A stretch of DNA of 64,000 bases. Origin: Natronohydrobacter sp. Lineage in GTDB: Bacteria; Pseudomonadota; Alphaproteobacteria; Rhodobacterales; Rhodobacteraceae. This document shows, in pieces, positions 9,100 through 19,412 of the stretch (positions within the stretch are counted from its first letter, which is position 1; the number at the start of each line of letters is the position of its first letter). Below the pieces are notes generated by a model. That model ran no database searches, had not been told where the DNA came from, and saw nothing but the letters and a program-made list of their open reading frames with translations. Location: assembly GCA_030603695.1 (NCBI GenBank), contig JAUVXF010000006.1:87311-151310 (forward strand). Direction: 5' to 3'. A program made the translations under genes and the position numbers.

Positions 9100-9834
9100 C
9101 TAAGCCGCTTCCAGCGCCGCTATAATCGCGCCGAAATCCGCCGCTTTCAAAGAGGCCCCGCCCACAAGCGCGCCATCCACATTGGCAATGGCAAAAATCT
9201 CTGCCGCATTGCCGGGTTTGACAGACCCCCCGTAAAGCAGCGAAATCGCGCTGTCGGGCAGATGCGCGCGCAGGGCGTCATGCACCTCTGCGATCTGTGC
9301 CAATGTGGGGGTGCGGCCTGTGCCAATGGCCCAGACGGGTTCATAGGCGATCACGGTATTGGCGGCAGTCGCCCCTTCGGGCAGTGACTCTGCCAGTTGG
9401 CCCAAAACAATATCCAGCGTTTGGCCTGCATCGCGCTCTGCTTCGGTCTCTCCTACGCAAATGATACCAACCAAGCCCGCCGCATGGGCTGCGCGCGCCT
9501 TGGCTGCCACCAGAGCAGAGCTTTCAGCGTGATCCGCGCGGCGTTCGGAATGGCCCAGAATGACATGGCGCGCGCCCGAATCTGCGAGCATGGTGGCCGA
9601 AATATCGCCGGTATGCGCGCCAGCCTGTTGGCGGTGGCAATCCTGCCCGCCCACCATCACGGCACTGCCCGAAACAGCCTCTGCCATGGCGCAAAGCAGG
9701 GTTGTGGGGGGGCAAAGCACAATCCCGCAACCGGGCGCGGGAAAAGCGGCGGCCAAAGCGCGGGCCTCTGCCAGATCGGCGCGCACGCCGTTCATCTTCC
9801 AGTTTCCAGCGGCAAGTTTGCAAGCATTCGTCAT
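9100..9834 (-). CDS. tpiA: Triosephosphate isomerase
   Basis: A 244-residue glycolytic enzyme interconverting dihydroxyacetone phosphate and glyceraldehyde 3-phosphate. The family signatures are present: AGNWKMN with catalytic K13, GHSERR with the catalytic histidine, [15 protein letters not shown] with the catalytic glutamate, and the phosphate loop [10 protein letters not shown]. The gene is 50 bases downstream of the IscA-type gene in the same direction and may share its transcript. Confidence 0.97.
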   Translation of the reverse strand: MTNACKLAAGNWKMNGVRADLAEARALAAAFPAPGCGIVLCPPTTLLCAMAEAVSGSAVMVGGQDCHRQQAGAHTGDISATMLADSGARHVILGHSERRADHAESSALVAAKARAAHAAGLVGIICVGETEAERDAGQTLDIVLGQLAESLPEGATAANTVIAYEPVWAIGTGRTPTLAQIAEVHDALRAHLPDSAISLLYGGSVKPGNAAEIFAIANVDGALVGGASLKAADFGAIIAALEAA

Positions 9835-9884
9835 GGCATATCTCCTTTTGTGACAGGGATACGCCGCAGGCGCGGGGGATGCAA

Positions 9885-10277
9885 TCAGCCTGTGCTGCGC
9901 GCCTGATTCATCCGCTCTGTCAGCGTTTCCACATCATCGAATTTGATGGATTCGCCGCACCCACAGGCCTCTGTCACATTGGGGTTGCGAAAGCGGAACG
10001 CACTTTCCAGAAGGCCGGATTCATAATCAATTTCCGTGCCGAACAGGAACATTTGCGCCATGGGCGCGATGATCACGCGCGCGCCATCCTGTTCGACCAC
10101 TTCTTCATGATCTTTCACATCGGCGGCGGTTTCCATTGTGTATTCCATCCCGGCGCAGCCACCCTTTTTCACGCCCACGCGCAGGCCAGAGGCGCCCTCG
10201 CGCTCCATCAGGCGGCGGATCTGGCGCACGGCAGAGGGCGTGAGCGTGACTGGCGATTTTCCGGGGATTGCGAACAT
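9885..10277 (-). CDS. IscA/SufA/ErpA-type iron-sulfur cluster carrier
   Basis: A 130-residue A-type carrier of the HesB/IscA family. It carries the three conserved cysteines: C41 (GGCAGMEY) and the CGC pair (C105 and C107 in ACGCGES). It would accept Fe-S clusters and pass them to target enzymes. It is encoded 5 bases after the acetyltransferase gene and near sufT, so it is linked to Fe-S biogenesis. The exact subtype (IscA, SufA or ErpA) cannot be settled from sequence alone. Confidence 0.9.
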   Translation of the reverse strand: MFAIPGKSPVTLTPSAVRQIRRLMEREGASGLRVGVKKGGCAGMEYTMETAADVKDHEEVVEQDGARVIIAPMAQMFLFGTEIDYESGLLESAFRFRNPNVTEACGCGESIKFDDVETLTERMNQARSTG

Positions 10278-10282
10278 CTGTC

Positions 10283-10861
10283 TTATCCTTGTTTCTTGGC
10301 CAGAACTGTCTTGGCCAGAGCGCGGGCCGGATTTCCGGCCATTGTTGCGCCTGCGGGCACATCGCGCGTGACCACTGCGCCCGCCGCAATGATGGCGCCA
10401 TCGCCCACGGTGATACCGGGCAGCACAATCGCGCCGCCCCCGATCCAGACATCTGCGCCGATTGTGATGGGCCTGCCCCATTCCACCCCCTCGGCGCGCG
10501 CGCCAGCCTCGCGCGGGTGATCGGCGGCCAATATCTGCACATTCGGGCCAATCTGGGTGCGCGCGCCGATATGCACTGCGCACACATCCAGAATCACGCA
10601 GTTGAAATTCACAAAACAACCGGGGCCGAAATGGATATGCGCGCCGTAATCCACATGAAAGGGCGCGCGAATGATCGCGCCATTCCATGTGCCCAGCAGC
10701 GCGGGCAGGATATCGGCGCGCGCGGCATCGCCATCTATTGTCTGGTTATAGGCGCGCATCAGCCCTTGGGCGCGGCGGCGCATGGCCACCAATTCGGCGC
10801 AGCCCGGATCATAGGGCGCGCCTGCAAGCATCTTGTCACGTTCGGACAAGGCTGCATCCAT
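10283..10861 (-). CDS. maa: Maltose O-acetyltransferase-like hexapeptide transferase
   Basis: A 192-residue acetyltransferase of the Maa/LacA/NodL family, with an N-terminal helical Maa domain (SERDKMLAGAPYDPG) followed by a left-handed beta helix of hexapeptide repeats, including IGPNVQILAADHP and VWIGGGAIVLPGITVGDGAI. The catalytic histidine is in AADHP. It would transfer acetyl from acetyl-CoA to a sugar hydroxyl; the real substrate is unknown. The start overlaps the sufT stop in an ATGA. Its placement between two Fe-S assembly genes is probably a transcription convenience. Confidence 0.88.
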   Translation of the reverse strand: MDAALSERDKMLAGAPYDPGCAELVAMRRRAQGLMRAYNQTIDGDAARADILPALLGTWNGAIIRAPFHVDYGAHIHFGPGCFVNFNCVILDVCAVHIGARTQIGPNVQILAADHPREAGARAEGVEWGRPITIGADVWIGGGAIVLPGITVGDGAIIAAGAVVTRDVPAGATMAGNPARALAKTVLAKKQG

Positions 10862-11217
10862 CACATGAACCCCAGTTCCAACCGTGCCTCGTCTGACATC
10901 ATATCCATCCCCCATTGGGGATCGAATGTCATTTCCACATCTACCGATTGCACACCGGGCACAGCGCCCACGGCATCGGCCACCCAGCCGGGCATTTCAC
11001 CTGCCACGGGGCAACCCGGCGCAGTAAGGGTCATGATCACGCCCACTTCGCCCGCTTCTGAAATGGTGATCGTGTAGATCAGCCCCAGATCAAAGATATT
11101 CACCGGGATTTCGGGGTCATAGACTGTTTTGCACGCCTCTACGATGGGTTCATACAGCGCGTGATCTGTGCTGGAGGGCTTGATCAGAAGATCGCCTTCA
11201 TTCTGTCCGGTGCTCAT
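10861..11217 (-). CDS. sufT: SufT / MIP18-family Fe-S assembly protein
   Basis: A 118-residue protein of the DUF59/MIP18 family. It shows DPEIPVNIFDLGLIY, the cysteine loop TAPGCPVAGE, and the C-terminal WGMDMMSDEARLELGFM typical of the SufT branch. SufT helps mature Fe-S proteins under high demand. It heads a unit sufT-maa-iscA-like. The acidic N-terminal tail of about 20 residues is normal. A ribosome site (GGGGGCAGAT) precedes the ATG. Confidence 0.9.
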   Translation of the reverse strand: MSTGQNEGDLLIKPSSTDHALYEPIVEACKTVYDPEIPVNIFDLGLIYTITISEAGEVGVIMTLTAPGCPVAGEMPGWVADAVGAVPGVQSVDVEMTFDPQWGMDMMSDEARLELGFM

Positions 11218-11306
11218 ATCTGCCCCCTTAGGCCAATGCGGGCCGCGAGCGCGCGGCTATACCTGAGCAGTTATATAAGAAAAGATTGCCACGCGTCCAG
11301 TGGGTG

Positions 11307-12614
11307 TCATAGCACATAGCGGCTCAGATCGGCAGAGCGCGCCAGATCGCCAAGGTTCTGCTCTACAAAAGCGGCATCGACCAGCAGCTTTTGGCCCGCC
11401 CTGTCGGGGGCATGGAAAGACAGTTCCTCGAACACGCGCTCCATCACCGTATACAGCCTGCGCGCGCCAATGTTTTCTACCGATTGGTTTACATCGGCGG
11501 CAATCTTGGCCAGTGCCGCTATGCCATCTGCGCTGAAACTGACCTCCACCTCTTCTGTGGCCATAAGGGCCGTGTATTGGCGGGTAAGGGCGTTATCCGT
11601 CTCTGTCAGGATGCGGATGAAATCGCCCTCTGTCAGGGCGCGCAACTCTACCCGAATGGGCAAACGCCCCTGCAATTCGGGCAGCAAATCCGAAGGCTTG
11701 GCAATGTGAAACGCACCAGAGGCGATAAAGAGGATATGATCGGTTTTGATCGGGCCATGTTTGGTGCTGACGGTTGTCCCCTCTATCAGGGGCAGCAAAT
11801 CGCGCTGCACCCCTTCGCGGCTGACATCACCGCCGCGCATTTCGGCGCGGGCACAAACCTTGTCAATCTCATCCAGAAAGACAATGCCATTCTGCGCCAC
11901 GGCTTCCAGCGCGGCGGCTTTCACGACTTCATCATCCAGCAGTTTGTCGGCCTCTTCGGATATCAGCAGTTCATGGCTTTCAGAGACTGTCACTTTCTTG
12001 CGCGTGGTGCGCCCGCCCAGCGCCTTGCCAAACAATTCCCCCAGATTCATCATCTGCCCCGCGCCGGGTTGGCCGGGGATTTCAAACATGCCGCCCATGG
12101 GGTTGGTGGTATCTGCCACCTCGATTTCAATGATCGTATCATCCAACTCCCCGGCCAGCAGCTTGCGGCGGAACATCTCGCGCGTGGCTTCGCGGGCGCC
12201 ATCGCCTGCAAGGGCGGAAATCACGCGTTCCTCTGCGGCCTTGTGGGCGCGGGCCTTCACCTCTTCGCGCATATGCTCGCGGGTTTGCGCAATCGAAATA
12301 TCCACCAGATCGCGGATAATCTGTTCCACATCGCGGCCAACATAGCCCACTTCGGTAAATTTCGTTGCTTCCACCTTGATAAACGGCGCGCGGGCCAGTT
12401 TGGCAAGGCGGCGGCTGATTTCGGTTTTGCCCACGCCTGTGGGGCCGATCATGAGGATATTCTTGGGATAGACCTCTTCTTGCAGATCGGCGGGCAATTG
12501 CTTGCGCCGCCAGCGATTGCGCAGCGCCACCGCCACCGCGCGCTTGGCGTCTTTCTGGCCAATGATGAAACGGTCAAGCTCGCTTACAATCTCGCGGGGG
12601 GTCAGGTCGGTCAT
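11307..12614 (-). CDS. hslU: ATP-dependent protease ATPase subunit HslU
   Basis: A 435-residue AAA+ unfoldase that feeds proteins to the HslV peptidase. It has Walker A GPTGVGKT (about residues 57-64), the pore motif [10 protein letters not shown], Walker [11 protein letters not shown], and the C-terminal tail DLSRYVL that docks into HslV. Its partner hslV is not adjacent: a SPOR-domain gene precedes it, with a 150-base gap. Confidence 0.97.
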   Translation of the reverse strand: MTDLTPREIVSELDRFIIGQKDAKRAVAVALRNRWRRKQLPADLQEEVYPKNILMIGPTGVGKTEISRRLAKLARAPFIKVEATKFTEVGYVGRDVEQIIRDLVDISIAQTREHMREEVKARAHKAAEERVISALAGDGAREATREMFRRKLLAGELDDTIIEIEVADTTNPMGGMFEIPGQPGAGQMMNLGELFGKALGGRTTRKKVTVSESHELLISEEADKLLDDEVVKAAALEAVAQNGIVFLDEIDKVCARAEMRGGDVSREGVQRDLLPLIEGTTVSTKHGPIKTDHILFIASGAFHIAKPSDLLPELQGRLPIRVELRALTEGDFIRILTETDNALTRQYTALMATEEVEVSFSADGIAALAKIAADVNQSVENIGARRLYTVMERVFEELSFHAPDRAGQKLLVDAAFVEQNLGDLARSADLSRYVL

Positions 12615-12764
12615 GCGCTATCCTCTGGCTGGCTGTGCCAGAGATAGAGGCTTGGGGCCAGGAATTGAAGGGGGTGCAGTGGGCTGCGCCAGACATGCAC
12701 CGAAACGGCCCTGTCACCCGTGCCCTTCTATGACAGGCAGCAACCAAGGCTTGTGCCACAACGC

Positions 12765-13553
12765 TTAGCGCAAGAAGGCATCTGCAAAGCCCATGCGGCG
12801 CGCCTGTGACAGCGCGGCCTGCGCTTCGGCCCCTGAGGCGAATGGCCCAAGCGTGACAACATGATACCCGCGCGCAGGCTGGTTGCGCGCAGGCAGGCCC
12901 GCCCGCTGCAAGCGCGCATTCAGTTGCGCGGCATTGCCGGGAATGGCAAAGCTGGCCACCTGCACCACACGGCCCGCGCGCGGCAGGCGTGCCGCCGCGC
13001 TGGTGCGCTGCGCCAGACTGTCAGGCAGCGCGATAGGAGCATTGAGGTTGATCCCTGCACCATTATCCACCGGGCTGAGAAACAGGTCAGGGCTGGTCAC
13101 ACAGCGCACAAGCGGGCGGCCCAGAAGGGTATCTACCAACTGGCCATAAGGTGCGGCTTCGGGGCAAGACGGGTGGCGGCCACTGGCATCGGCGCGCGCG
13201 AGGCTGCGGGCAGCGCCAGCCGAAGCAGTGCGGCGCGGCGTCTGGGCCGCGCGCGGGGCGGGCGCTGCCACCGGCACAGGTGCAGGCGCAACAACCGGGA
13301 CAACAGACGCGGCGGGTGGCGCGGCCACAGAGGGCGTGCCATCACACAAGGGCTGGCGATCTGGCCCGTAACGCGGTGTCCATGTCACTGCCCCCCCGAA
13401 GGTAGAGCGCAGGAACACGCAGCCGCGACTATCGGTATATTCGCGCCCCTCAAAGCCTGCGGGCACGGGTTCTGCCGGGCTGAAATTGCCTTGCCCGAAT
13501 GCAGGGGCCACGAAACCAATGGACAGCGAGAGTATTCCCCAAAATGCGCGCAT
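12765..13553 (-). CDS. Secreted SPOR-domain protein
   Basis: A 262-residue protein with a signal peptide (MRAFWGILSLSIGFVAPAFG), a cysteine-containing N-terminal part (SRGCVFLR, LCDG), an alanine/proline-rich linker at about residues 75-115, and a C-terminal SPOR domain (from about residue 185, GRVVQVASFAIPGNAAQLNA). SPOR domains bind denuded septal peptidoglycan, so a periplasmic division-site or cell-wall role is likely. The rest of the protein is not assignable. It lies upstream of hslU and is probably separately expressed. Confidence 0.82.
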   Translation of the reverse strand: MRAFWGILSLSIGFVAPAFGQGNFSPAEPVPAGFEGREYTDSRGCVFLRSTFGGAVTWTPRYGPDRQPLCDGTPSVAAPPAASVVPVVAPAPVPVAAPAPRAAQTPRRTASAGAARSLARADASGRHPSCPEAAPYGQLVDTLLGRPLVRCVTSPDLFLSPVDNGAGINLNAPIALPDSLAQRTSAAARLPRAGRVVQVASFAIPGNAAQLNARLQRAGLPARNQPARGYHVVTLGPFASGAEAQAALSQARRMGFADAFLR

Positions 13554-13631
13554 GAAATCACCCTTTTAAAATTGGGTCTAACATGCCCTTTCGGCCTGCC
13601 CAAAGTAAAGAGGTTTCGCGCGCACCCTACC

Positions 13632-14267
13632 TTATACTGTGCCAAAAATGCGATCACCCGCATCCCCTAGTCCGGGCACGATATAGCCCTTCTCATTCAG
13701 ACACTCATCTACAGAGGCCGTGACAATGCGCACATCGGGATGCGCCTTGGCCATGCAGGCCACCCCTTCGGGCGCGGCCAAAAGGCAAATCAGGCAAATA
13801 TCGGTTGCCCCTGCCTGTTTCAGCAGATCAACAGCGGCCGCAGAGGAATTGCCCGTGGCCAGCATGGGATCCACTGCAATCACCAGCCGCCCCGCCAATT
13901 CGGGCGGCAGTTTGCAGTAATATTGCACGGGTTTTAGCGTGGCCTCGTCGCGGTAGAGGCCCACAAAACCCACTTTTGCCGTCGGGATCACATCCAGCAC
14001 CCCATCCAGCAGGCCATTGCCCGCCCGCAGAATGGACACCACCACAGGGTCGGCCCCGGCCAACATGGGGGCGTCCATCTCTGTCAGTGGTGTGGTGATG
14101 CGCTGCTTGGTCAGCGGCAGATCGCGCGCGGCCTCGTATGTCAGAAGCAGGCTGATTTCGCGCAACAGGCGGCGGAAATCCGGGCTGGAGGTGCGGCCAT
14201 CGCGCATCAGCGACAGCTTGTGCTGCACCAAAGGGTGATCAACAAGGGTCAGCTTGGGATGGGTCAT
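13632..14267 (-). CDS. upp: Uracil phosphoribosyltransferase
   Basis: A 211-residue salvage enzyme making UMP from uracil and PRPP. The PRPP loop [18 protein letters not shown] and the uracil-binding C-terminal segment [17 protein letters not shown] are intact. The start overlaps the add stop by 4 bases. It is the last gene of the salvage operon and recovers uracil released from uridine and deoxyuridine. Confidence 0.96.
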   Translation of the reverse strand: MTHPKLTLVDHPLVQHKLSLMRDGRTSSPDFRRLLREISLLLTYEAARDLPLTKQRITTPLTEMDAPMLAGADPVVVSILRAGNGLLDGVLDVIPTAKVGFVGLYRDEATLKPVQYYCKLPPELAGRLVIAVDPMLATGNSSAAAVDLLKQAGATDICLICLLAAPEGVACMAKAHPDVRIVTASVDECLNEKGYIVPGLGDAGDRIFGTV

Positions 14268-15304
14268 GCGGTGGCCTCCAGTTTCTTGGCAATATCGCTG
14301 CGCGTTTGGGCATCACAAAAGGCGGCGTCAAGGGCGGTTTGCGCGATCTGCGCAAAGATATCTTCTTCCCAGCCGAAGCTTTGCGCAAGCTGGATATATT
14401 CGCGCGTCATGGTGGTATGGAAAAATGGCGGATCATCGGTGGAAACCGTGACAGGCACACCCGCGCGGCGCAATTTCTCTATCGGATGGCTAGACAGCGC
14501 GGGATATAGCCCCAGGGCGATATTGGAACCGGGGCAAACTTCCAGCACCACGCCCGCCTCTGCCAGATTGTCCACCAGCCGGGGGTCTTCAATCGCGCGC
14601 ACACCGTGGCCAATGCGGCTGGGGCGCAGATAGTCCAGCGCCGCGCGCACAGAGTCCGGCCCACCCCATTCGCCCGCATGGGCTGTCAGGCCAAGCCCGG
14701 CCTCGCGCGCGGCATCAAAGGGATAGGTGAAATCCGAGGGGTGAAATTGCCCCTCATCGCCCGCAATGCCAAAGCCCGTGACAAACGGCCCCGCCGTTTC
14801 TTGTGCGCAGCGGGCAATCTGGCGGGCCTGCTGCGGGCCGAAATGGCGGATACAGGTAATGCAGCCGCGCAAGGTAATCCCGAAATCGCGCTGCGCCTGT
14901 GTGGCCGCCGCCTCTATCGCGGCCAGATAATCGCGCCATGCGATCACATCGCCGCCACCACAAAAATCAGGAGAGAGGAAGGTTTCGCTATAGACAACCC
15001 CTTGCGCGGCAGAGTGTTCCAGCACCGCCAATGTCAGATCATGAAAATCCTGCGGCGTTGTCAGCACGGTGCAGGCTGCTTCATAGATCCGCAGGAAATC
15101 GGTGAAATCGCGATACGCATAGGCGCCGCTGTCATCGAAAATGCGCGAGAGGTCGGTTTTCTTGCGCTTGGCCTGCGCGCGGATGAAATCGGGCGGGGCG
15201 GCCCCTTCCAGATGCAGGTGCAATTCCAACTTGGGCCGCGCGGCAAGGGCCGCGTCACGCTGTGCGATACGCTCGCGGTCGGTTTCGGATATCCGTTCGG
15301 TCAT
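14264..15304 (-). CDS. add: Adenosine deaminase
   Basis: A 346-residue metal-dependent amidohydrolase converting adenosine to inosine. Zinc ligands H29 and H31 (ELHLHLEG), the catalytic glutamate in TAHAGEWGG, and the STDDPPFF aspartates are all visible. The ATG at 15304 overlaps the deoB stop. Two nearby start codons further upstream would intrude far into deoB and were not used. Confidence 0.95.
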   Translation of the reverse strand: MTERISETDRERIAQRDAALAARPKLELHLHLEGAAPPDFIRAQAKRKKTDLSRIFDDSGAYAYRDFTDFLRIYEAACTVLTTPQDFHDLTLAVLEHSAAQGVVYSETFLSPDFCGGGDVIAWRDYLAAIEAAATQAQRDFGITLRGCITCIRHFGPQQARQIARCAQETAGPFVTGFGIAGDEGQFHPSDFTYPFDAAREAGLGLTAHAGEWGGPDSVRAALDYLRPSRIGHGVRAIEDPRLVDNLAEAGVVLEVCPGSNIALGLYPALSSHPIEKLRRAGVPVTVSTDDPPFFHTTMTREYIQLAQSFGWEEDIFAQIAQTALDAAFCDAQTRSDIAKKLEATA

Positions 15305-16503
15305 GGCAGAAAACTCCGTCCCGCGCCTTGGGCGGGAATGCCAAGGTGCGCGGCAATGCTGGCGGCAATATCGGCAAAAGCGCAATGGCCAATCGTGCCC
15401 GCGCCCTTGCCTGCCACCAGAACCGGCACGCGTTCGCGCGTGTGGTCGCTGCCCGGCGCTGTGGGATCATTGCCGTGATCGGCGGTGATGACCAGCATAT
15501 CGCCGGGGCGCAGCGCCGCCAGCGCCTGCGCGGCAATGCCATCAAACCATTCCAGCGCGCGGGCATAGCCTGAGACATTGCGGGTATGGCCATAAAGGCT
15601 ATCAAATTCGACAAGGTTGCAAAAGACCAGCGCGCCATCTTCGGCGCTGCCGATAAGCGCCAGCAGATGCGCGGCCAATGCGGCATCATCCTTGCCCTTA
15701 TGCACATGGTCTATGCCCTGCCCGGAAAAGATATCGGCAATCTTGCCCACGGCATGCACCGGCCCGCCTGCCTGTTGCACCCAATCGCACAGGGTGGGCG
15801 CAGGGGGCGCGATGGCGTAATCGCGCCGGTTGGCGGTGCGGGTAAAGCCCTGTTCAACGCTGCCGGTAAAGGGCCGCGCGATCACGCGGCCCACGCGGCG
15901 CGCATGCAGATGCGGGGCCAGCGCGGCGCATAGCGCGTGCAGGCGTTCCAGCCCGAAGGCCTGCTCATGCGCGGCAATCTGAAACACACTATCGGCAGAG
16001 GTATAGCAGATCGGCCAGCCGCTGCGCAGATGTTCCGCCCCAAGCCGCGTGATGATAGGAATGCCCGCCGCGTGGCAATTGCCCAAAATTCCGTCTGTTT
16101 GGGCCAGTTGGCACACCAGCGCCACCAGATCATCGCCAAAGGCCGGGGTGGTTTTGGGGAAATAGGCCCATTCCCACGGCACAGGCAGGCCCGCAATTTC
16201 CCAATGGCCCGAAGGCGTATCCTTCCCGCGCGAGGCCTCTGTCGCCGCCCCCCACAGGCCTTTGGGCTGCGCCGACAGCCCCGGCGTAGCCGCGCCAGAG
16301 GCCAAGCGGATCGCAGCCCCCAGCCCCAACCCGTCCAGCACTGGCAGGCGCAATGGCCCTGTGCGCCCCTGCTCTGCCCGGCCCAGCGCGCAGGCTTGGG
16401 CAATATGGGCCAGCGTATTTGCCCCTTCATCGCCAAATTCGGCAGCATCGGGCGCACCGCCGCACCCTGCCGAATCCAGCACGACCAGAAAGGCGCGCGG
16501 CAT
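15301..16503 (-). CDS. deoB: Phosphopentomutase
   Basis: A 400-residue alkaline-phosphatase superfamily enzyme interconverting (deoxy)ribose 1-phosphate and 5-phosphate. The N-terminal metal site VVLDSAGCGGAPDA and the C-terminal sites EFDSLYGHTRNVSGYA and TADHGNDPTAPGSDHTRE are present. It links nucleoside phosphorolysis to the pentose pathway. Its ATG shares a base with the cdd stop, leaving no room for a thymidine phosphorylase gene between them. Confidence 0.96.
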   Translation of the reverse strand: MPRAFLVVLDSAGCGGAPDAAEFGDEGANTLAHIAQACALGRAEQGRTGPLRLPVLDGLGLGAAIRLASGAATPGLSAQPKGLWGAATEASRGKDTPSGHWEIAGLPVPWEWAYFPKTTPAFGDDLVALVCQLAQTDGILGNCHAAGIPIITRLGAEHLRSGWPICYTSADSVFQIAAHEQAFGLERLHALCAALAPHLHARRVGRVIARPFTGSVEQGFTRTANRRDYAIAPPAPTLCDWVQQAGGPVHAVGKIADIFSGQGIDHVHKGKDDAALAAHLLALIGSAEDGALVFCNLVEFDSLYGHTRNVSGYARALEWFDGIAAQALAALRPGDMLVITADHGNDPTAPGSDHTRERVPVLVAGKGAGTIGHCAFADIAASIAAHLGIPAQGAGRSFLP

Positions 16504-16895
16504 CAGGTATTTTCCATATGGCCCGCGCCAAAGGCCCCCGGCAACAATTCGGCCACTGTCATTTCCAGCCGCGCACCGCCAAGGCTGGCCAAGGTGATCC
16601 GCACCTCTGGCCCGGCAAATTCCGCGATTTTCTGGCGGCAGCCGCCACAGGGGGGCACCGGGCTGGGGCTGTCAGCGACAACCAGCATTTCGGAAATCTC
16701 GCGCGCGCCTGCGGCGCACATGGCTGCAATCGCGCCTGCCTCGGCGCAGGTGCCTTCGGGATAGGCCACATTTTCCACATTGCAGCCCGTGAACACCGCG
16801 CCAGAGGCCGTGCGCAGCGCTGCCCCCACCTTGAACCCGGAATAAGGCGCATAAGCATTCTCACGCGTCTTGCATGCGGCATCATACAGCGTCAT
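16503..16895 (-). CDS. cdd: Cytidine deaminase
   Basis: A 130-residue homotetramer-type cytidine deaminase producing uridine. Zinc ligands C50, C83 and C86 and the proton shuttle E52 are in TCAEAGAI and PPCGGCRQK. The start at 16895 has a strong GGAGGAT ribosome site; earlier starts at 16910 and 16991 are less well placed. It is the first gene of cdd-deoB-add-upp. Confidence 0.95.
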   Translation of the reverse strand: MTLYDAACKTRENAYAPYSGFKVGAALRTASGAVFTGCNVENVAYPEGTCAEAGAIAAMCAAGAREISEMLVVADSPSPVPPCGGCRQKIAEFAGPEVRITLASLGGARLEMTVAELLPGAFGAGHMENT

Positions 16896-17021
16896 TCTAT
16901 CCTCCGGCATTTTGGCCAAGTTTGCGCCGCGGGGCAGCGCTTTGCAACCCATGCGTTGCAGCTTTCGCCTTGCGAAATCGGGCCATGCCACAATTCTGGG
17001 CCTTGCTGCCAGATGGAAATC

Positions 17022-17035
17022 GTTTAATATTAAAC
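17022..17035. promoter_or_regulatory. Perfect AT-rich palindrome upstream of maeB
   Basis: GTTTAATATTAAAC is a perfect 14-base palindrome ending 19 bases before the maeB start, in the divergent cdd/maeB gap. It is a candidate operator. A second, looser inverted repeat, TGCAAC..GTTGCA, lies at 16943-16960. No regulator is assigned. Confidence 0.45.
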
Positions 17036-17054
17036 CAAGTTTTTAACGGGGGAT

Positions 17055-19337
17055 ATGATGCCAGAGAATACCAGCGACGACAACCGCCACCCGGCGCTGA
17101 TTTATCACGAATTCCCCCGCCCCGGCAAATTGGAGGTGCGGCCCACAAAGCCCTTGGCCAATGGCTATGATTTGTCGCGCGCCTATTCGCCAGGCGTGGC
17201 CGAAGCTTGCATGGAGATCAAGGCAAACCCCGAAGATGCCGCGCGCTACACGGCGCGGGGCAATCTGGTGGCTGTTGTCACCAATGGCACCGCCGTTCTG
17301 GGCTTGGGCAATATCGGGCCTCTGGCCTCCAAGCCCGTGATGGAAGGCAAGGCGGTTTTGTTCAAGAAATTCGCCAATATCGATTGCTTTGATATTGAAC
17401 TGAACGAATCCGACCCCGAAAAACTGGCCGATATCGTTTGCGCGCTGGAACCCACCTTTGGCGCGATCAATCTGGAAGATATCAAAGCCCCCGATTGCTT
17501 TATCGTGGAGCGTATCTGCCGCGAGCGCATGGGCATTCCCGTGTTCCATGATGATCAGCACGGAACCGCGATTGTGGTGGGGGCTGCGGCTACAAACGCG
17601 CTGCTGGTTGCCGAAAAGCGGTTTGAGGATATCAAGATCGTTTCCACAGGGGGCGGTGCGGCGGGGATTGCCTGCCTGAACATGCTGGTAAAACTGGGCG
17701 TGAAGCGCGAAAATATCTGGTTGTGCGATATTCATGGGCTGGTCTATCAGGGCCGGGCAGAGGATATGAACCCCCAGAAAGCCGCCTTTGCCCAAGCCAC
17801 AGACAAGCGCAGTCTGGATGATGTGATTGATGGGGCAGATCTGTTTCTGGGCCTCTCTGGCCCCGGCGTGCTGAAGCCAGAGCAAGTGGCGCGCATGGCC
17901 GCGCGGCCCATCATCTTCGCGCTGGCCAATCCCACCCCCGAAATCCTGCCAGAGGCCGTGCGCGCGGTTGCGCCGGATGCGATCATGGCCACGGGGCGTT
18001 CGGATTTCCCAAATCAGGTGAATAACGTTCTGTGCTTTCCCTTCATCTTCCGGGGTGCGCTGGATGTGCGCGCGACAGAAATAAATGACGCCATGCAAAT
18101 TGGCTGTGTGGAAGGGATTGCCGCCCTCGCACGCGCCACCACCAGCGCAGAGGCCGCCGCCGCCTATAAGGGCGAACAACTCAGCTTTGGCCCCGATTAT
18201 CTGATCCCCAAACCCTTTGATCCGCGCCTGATGGGTGTGGTGGCCAGCGCAGTGGCCAAGGCTGCCATGGAATCGGGCGTGGCCAAGCGCCCTGTGCCTG
18301 ATCTGGCCGCCTATAAGGCGGGGCTGGATGCGTCTGTGTTCCGTTCGGCCATGATCATGCGCCCAGTATTCGAGGCCGCGCGCGCCGCATCCCGCCGGAT
18401 TGTCTTTGCCGAAGGCGAGGATGAGCGCGTTTTGCGCGCAGCCTCTGCCATGCTGGAAGAAACAACCGAGGTGCCCATCCTGATTGGCCGCCCCGAAGTG
18501 GTGGAAATGCGGCTGGAACGCGCGGGGCTGTCGATCAAGCCGGGGCGCGATTTCGAACTGGTCAACCCGCAAGATGACCCCCGCTACCGCGATTACTGGC
18601 AAAGCTATCATGCGCTGATGCAGCGCAGCGGCGTAACCCCCGATCTGGCGCGCGCGATCTTGCGCACCAATACAACCGCCATTGGCGCGATCATGGTGCA
18701 TCGGGGCGATGCCGATAGCCTGATCTGCGGCACATTCGGGCAGTTTCTGTGGCATTTGAACTATGTCAGCCAGATACTTGGCAATGCCGAACGCCACCCT
18801 GTGGGCGCGCTGTCGCTGCTTATCCAGCAAGAGGGCAATCTTTTTGTGGCCGATACGCAGGTTCACCCCAACCCCACGCCCGAACAGATTGCCGAAACCG
18901 CCATCGGGGCCGCGCGCCATGTGCGCCGCTTTGGGGTTTTGCCCAAGGTTGCGCTGTGCTCTCACAGCCAGTTTGGCAATCTGGATACCCCATCCGGGCG
19001 CAATATGCGCGCCGCGCTGGAGATATTGGACGCGCGCGGCGTGGATTTCGATTATGAAGGCGAAATGCATGTGGATGCGGCGCTTGACCCCGATTTGCGC
19101 GCAAGGCTTATGCCAAATGCGCGCTTTGCAGAGCCTGCAAATGTGCTGATCTTTGCAAATACAGATGCTGCAAGCGGGGTGCGCAACATTTTGAAAGCTC
19201 GCGGCGGCGCGCTGGAAGTTGGCCCAATCCTGATGGGTATGGGCAACACGGCGCATATTGTCACCCCCTCTATCACCGCGCGGGGCTTGCTGAACATGTC
19301 TGCGCTGGCGGGAACGCCTGTCGCGCAATACGGCTAA
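17055..19337 (+). CDS. maeB: NADP-dependent malic enzyme with C-terminal phosphotransacetylase-like domain
   Basis: A 760-residue MaeB-type fusion. Residues 1-430 are the malic enzyme ([43 protein letters not shown]), which decarboxylates malate to pyruvate with NADP. Residues 430-760 are a phosphate acetyltransferase-like domain, normally non-catalytic for acetyl transfer and used for regulation by acetyl-CoA. Two adjacent ATG codons (17055 and 17058) follow a GGGGGAT ribosome site. It is divergent from the salvage operon and upstream of prpE by 216 bases. Confidence 0.95.
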   Translation: MMPENTSDDNRHPALIYHEFPRPGKLEVRPTKPLANGYDLSRAYSPGVAEACMEIKANPEDAARYTARGNLVAVVTNGTAVLGLGNIGPLASKPVMEGKAVLFKKFANIDCFDIELNESDPEKLADIVCALEPTFGAINLEDIKAPDCFIVERICRERMGIPVFHDDQHGTAIVVGAAATNALLVAEKRFEDIKIVSTGGGAAGIACLNMLVKLGVKRENIWLCDIHGLVYQGRAEDMNPQKAAFAQATDKRSLDDVIDGADLFLGLSGPGVLKPEQVARMAARPIIFALANPTPEILPEAVRAVAPDAIMATGRSDFPNQVNNVLCFPFIFRGALDVRATEINDAMQIGCVEGIAALARATTSAEAAAAYKGEQLSFGPDYLIPKPFDPRLMGVVASAVAKAAMESGVAKRPVPDLAAYKAGLDASVFRSAMIMRPVFEAARAASRRIVFAEGEDERVLRAASAMLEETTEVPILIGRPEVVEMRLERAGLSIKPGRDFELVNPQDDPRYRDYWQSYHALMQRSGVTPDLARAILRTNTTAIGAIMVHRGDADSLICGTFGQFLWHLNYVSQILGNAERHPVGALSLLIQQEGNLFVADTQVHPNPTPEQIAETAIGAARHVRRFGVLPKVALCSHSQFGNLDTPSGRNMRAALEILDARGVDFDYEGEMHVDAALDPDLRARLMPNARFAEPANVLIFANTDAASGVRNILKARGGALEVGPILMGMGNTAHIVTPSITARGLLNMSALAGTPVAQYG

Positions 19338-19354
19338 AGCACTGGCACAAAACC

Positions 19355-19378
19355 GGGCCGAGTTTGCAAACTCGGCCC
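19355..19378 (+). terminator. Perfect 24-base palindrome after maeB, with a TTTGCAAA core
   Basis: GGGCCGAGTTTGCAAACTCGGCCC is fully self-complementary and starts 17 bases after the maeB stop. It can form a terminator-like stem but has no U-run. Its centre is TTTGCAAA, repeated 50 bases downstream, so it could instead be a protein-binding site. Confidence 0.5.
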
Positions 19379-19412
19379 ATTCCCCCAGCAAATACGCCCC
19401 AAACAGCATGTA

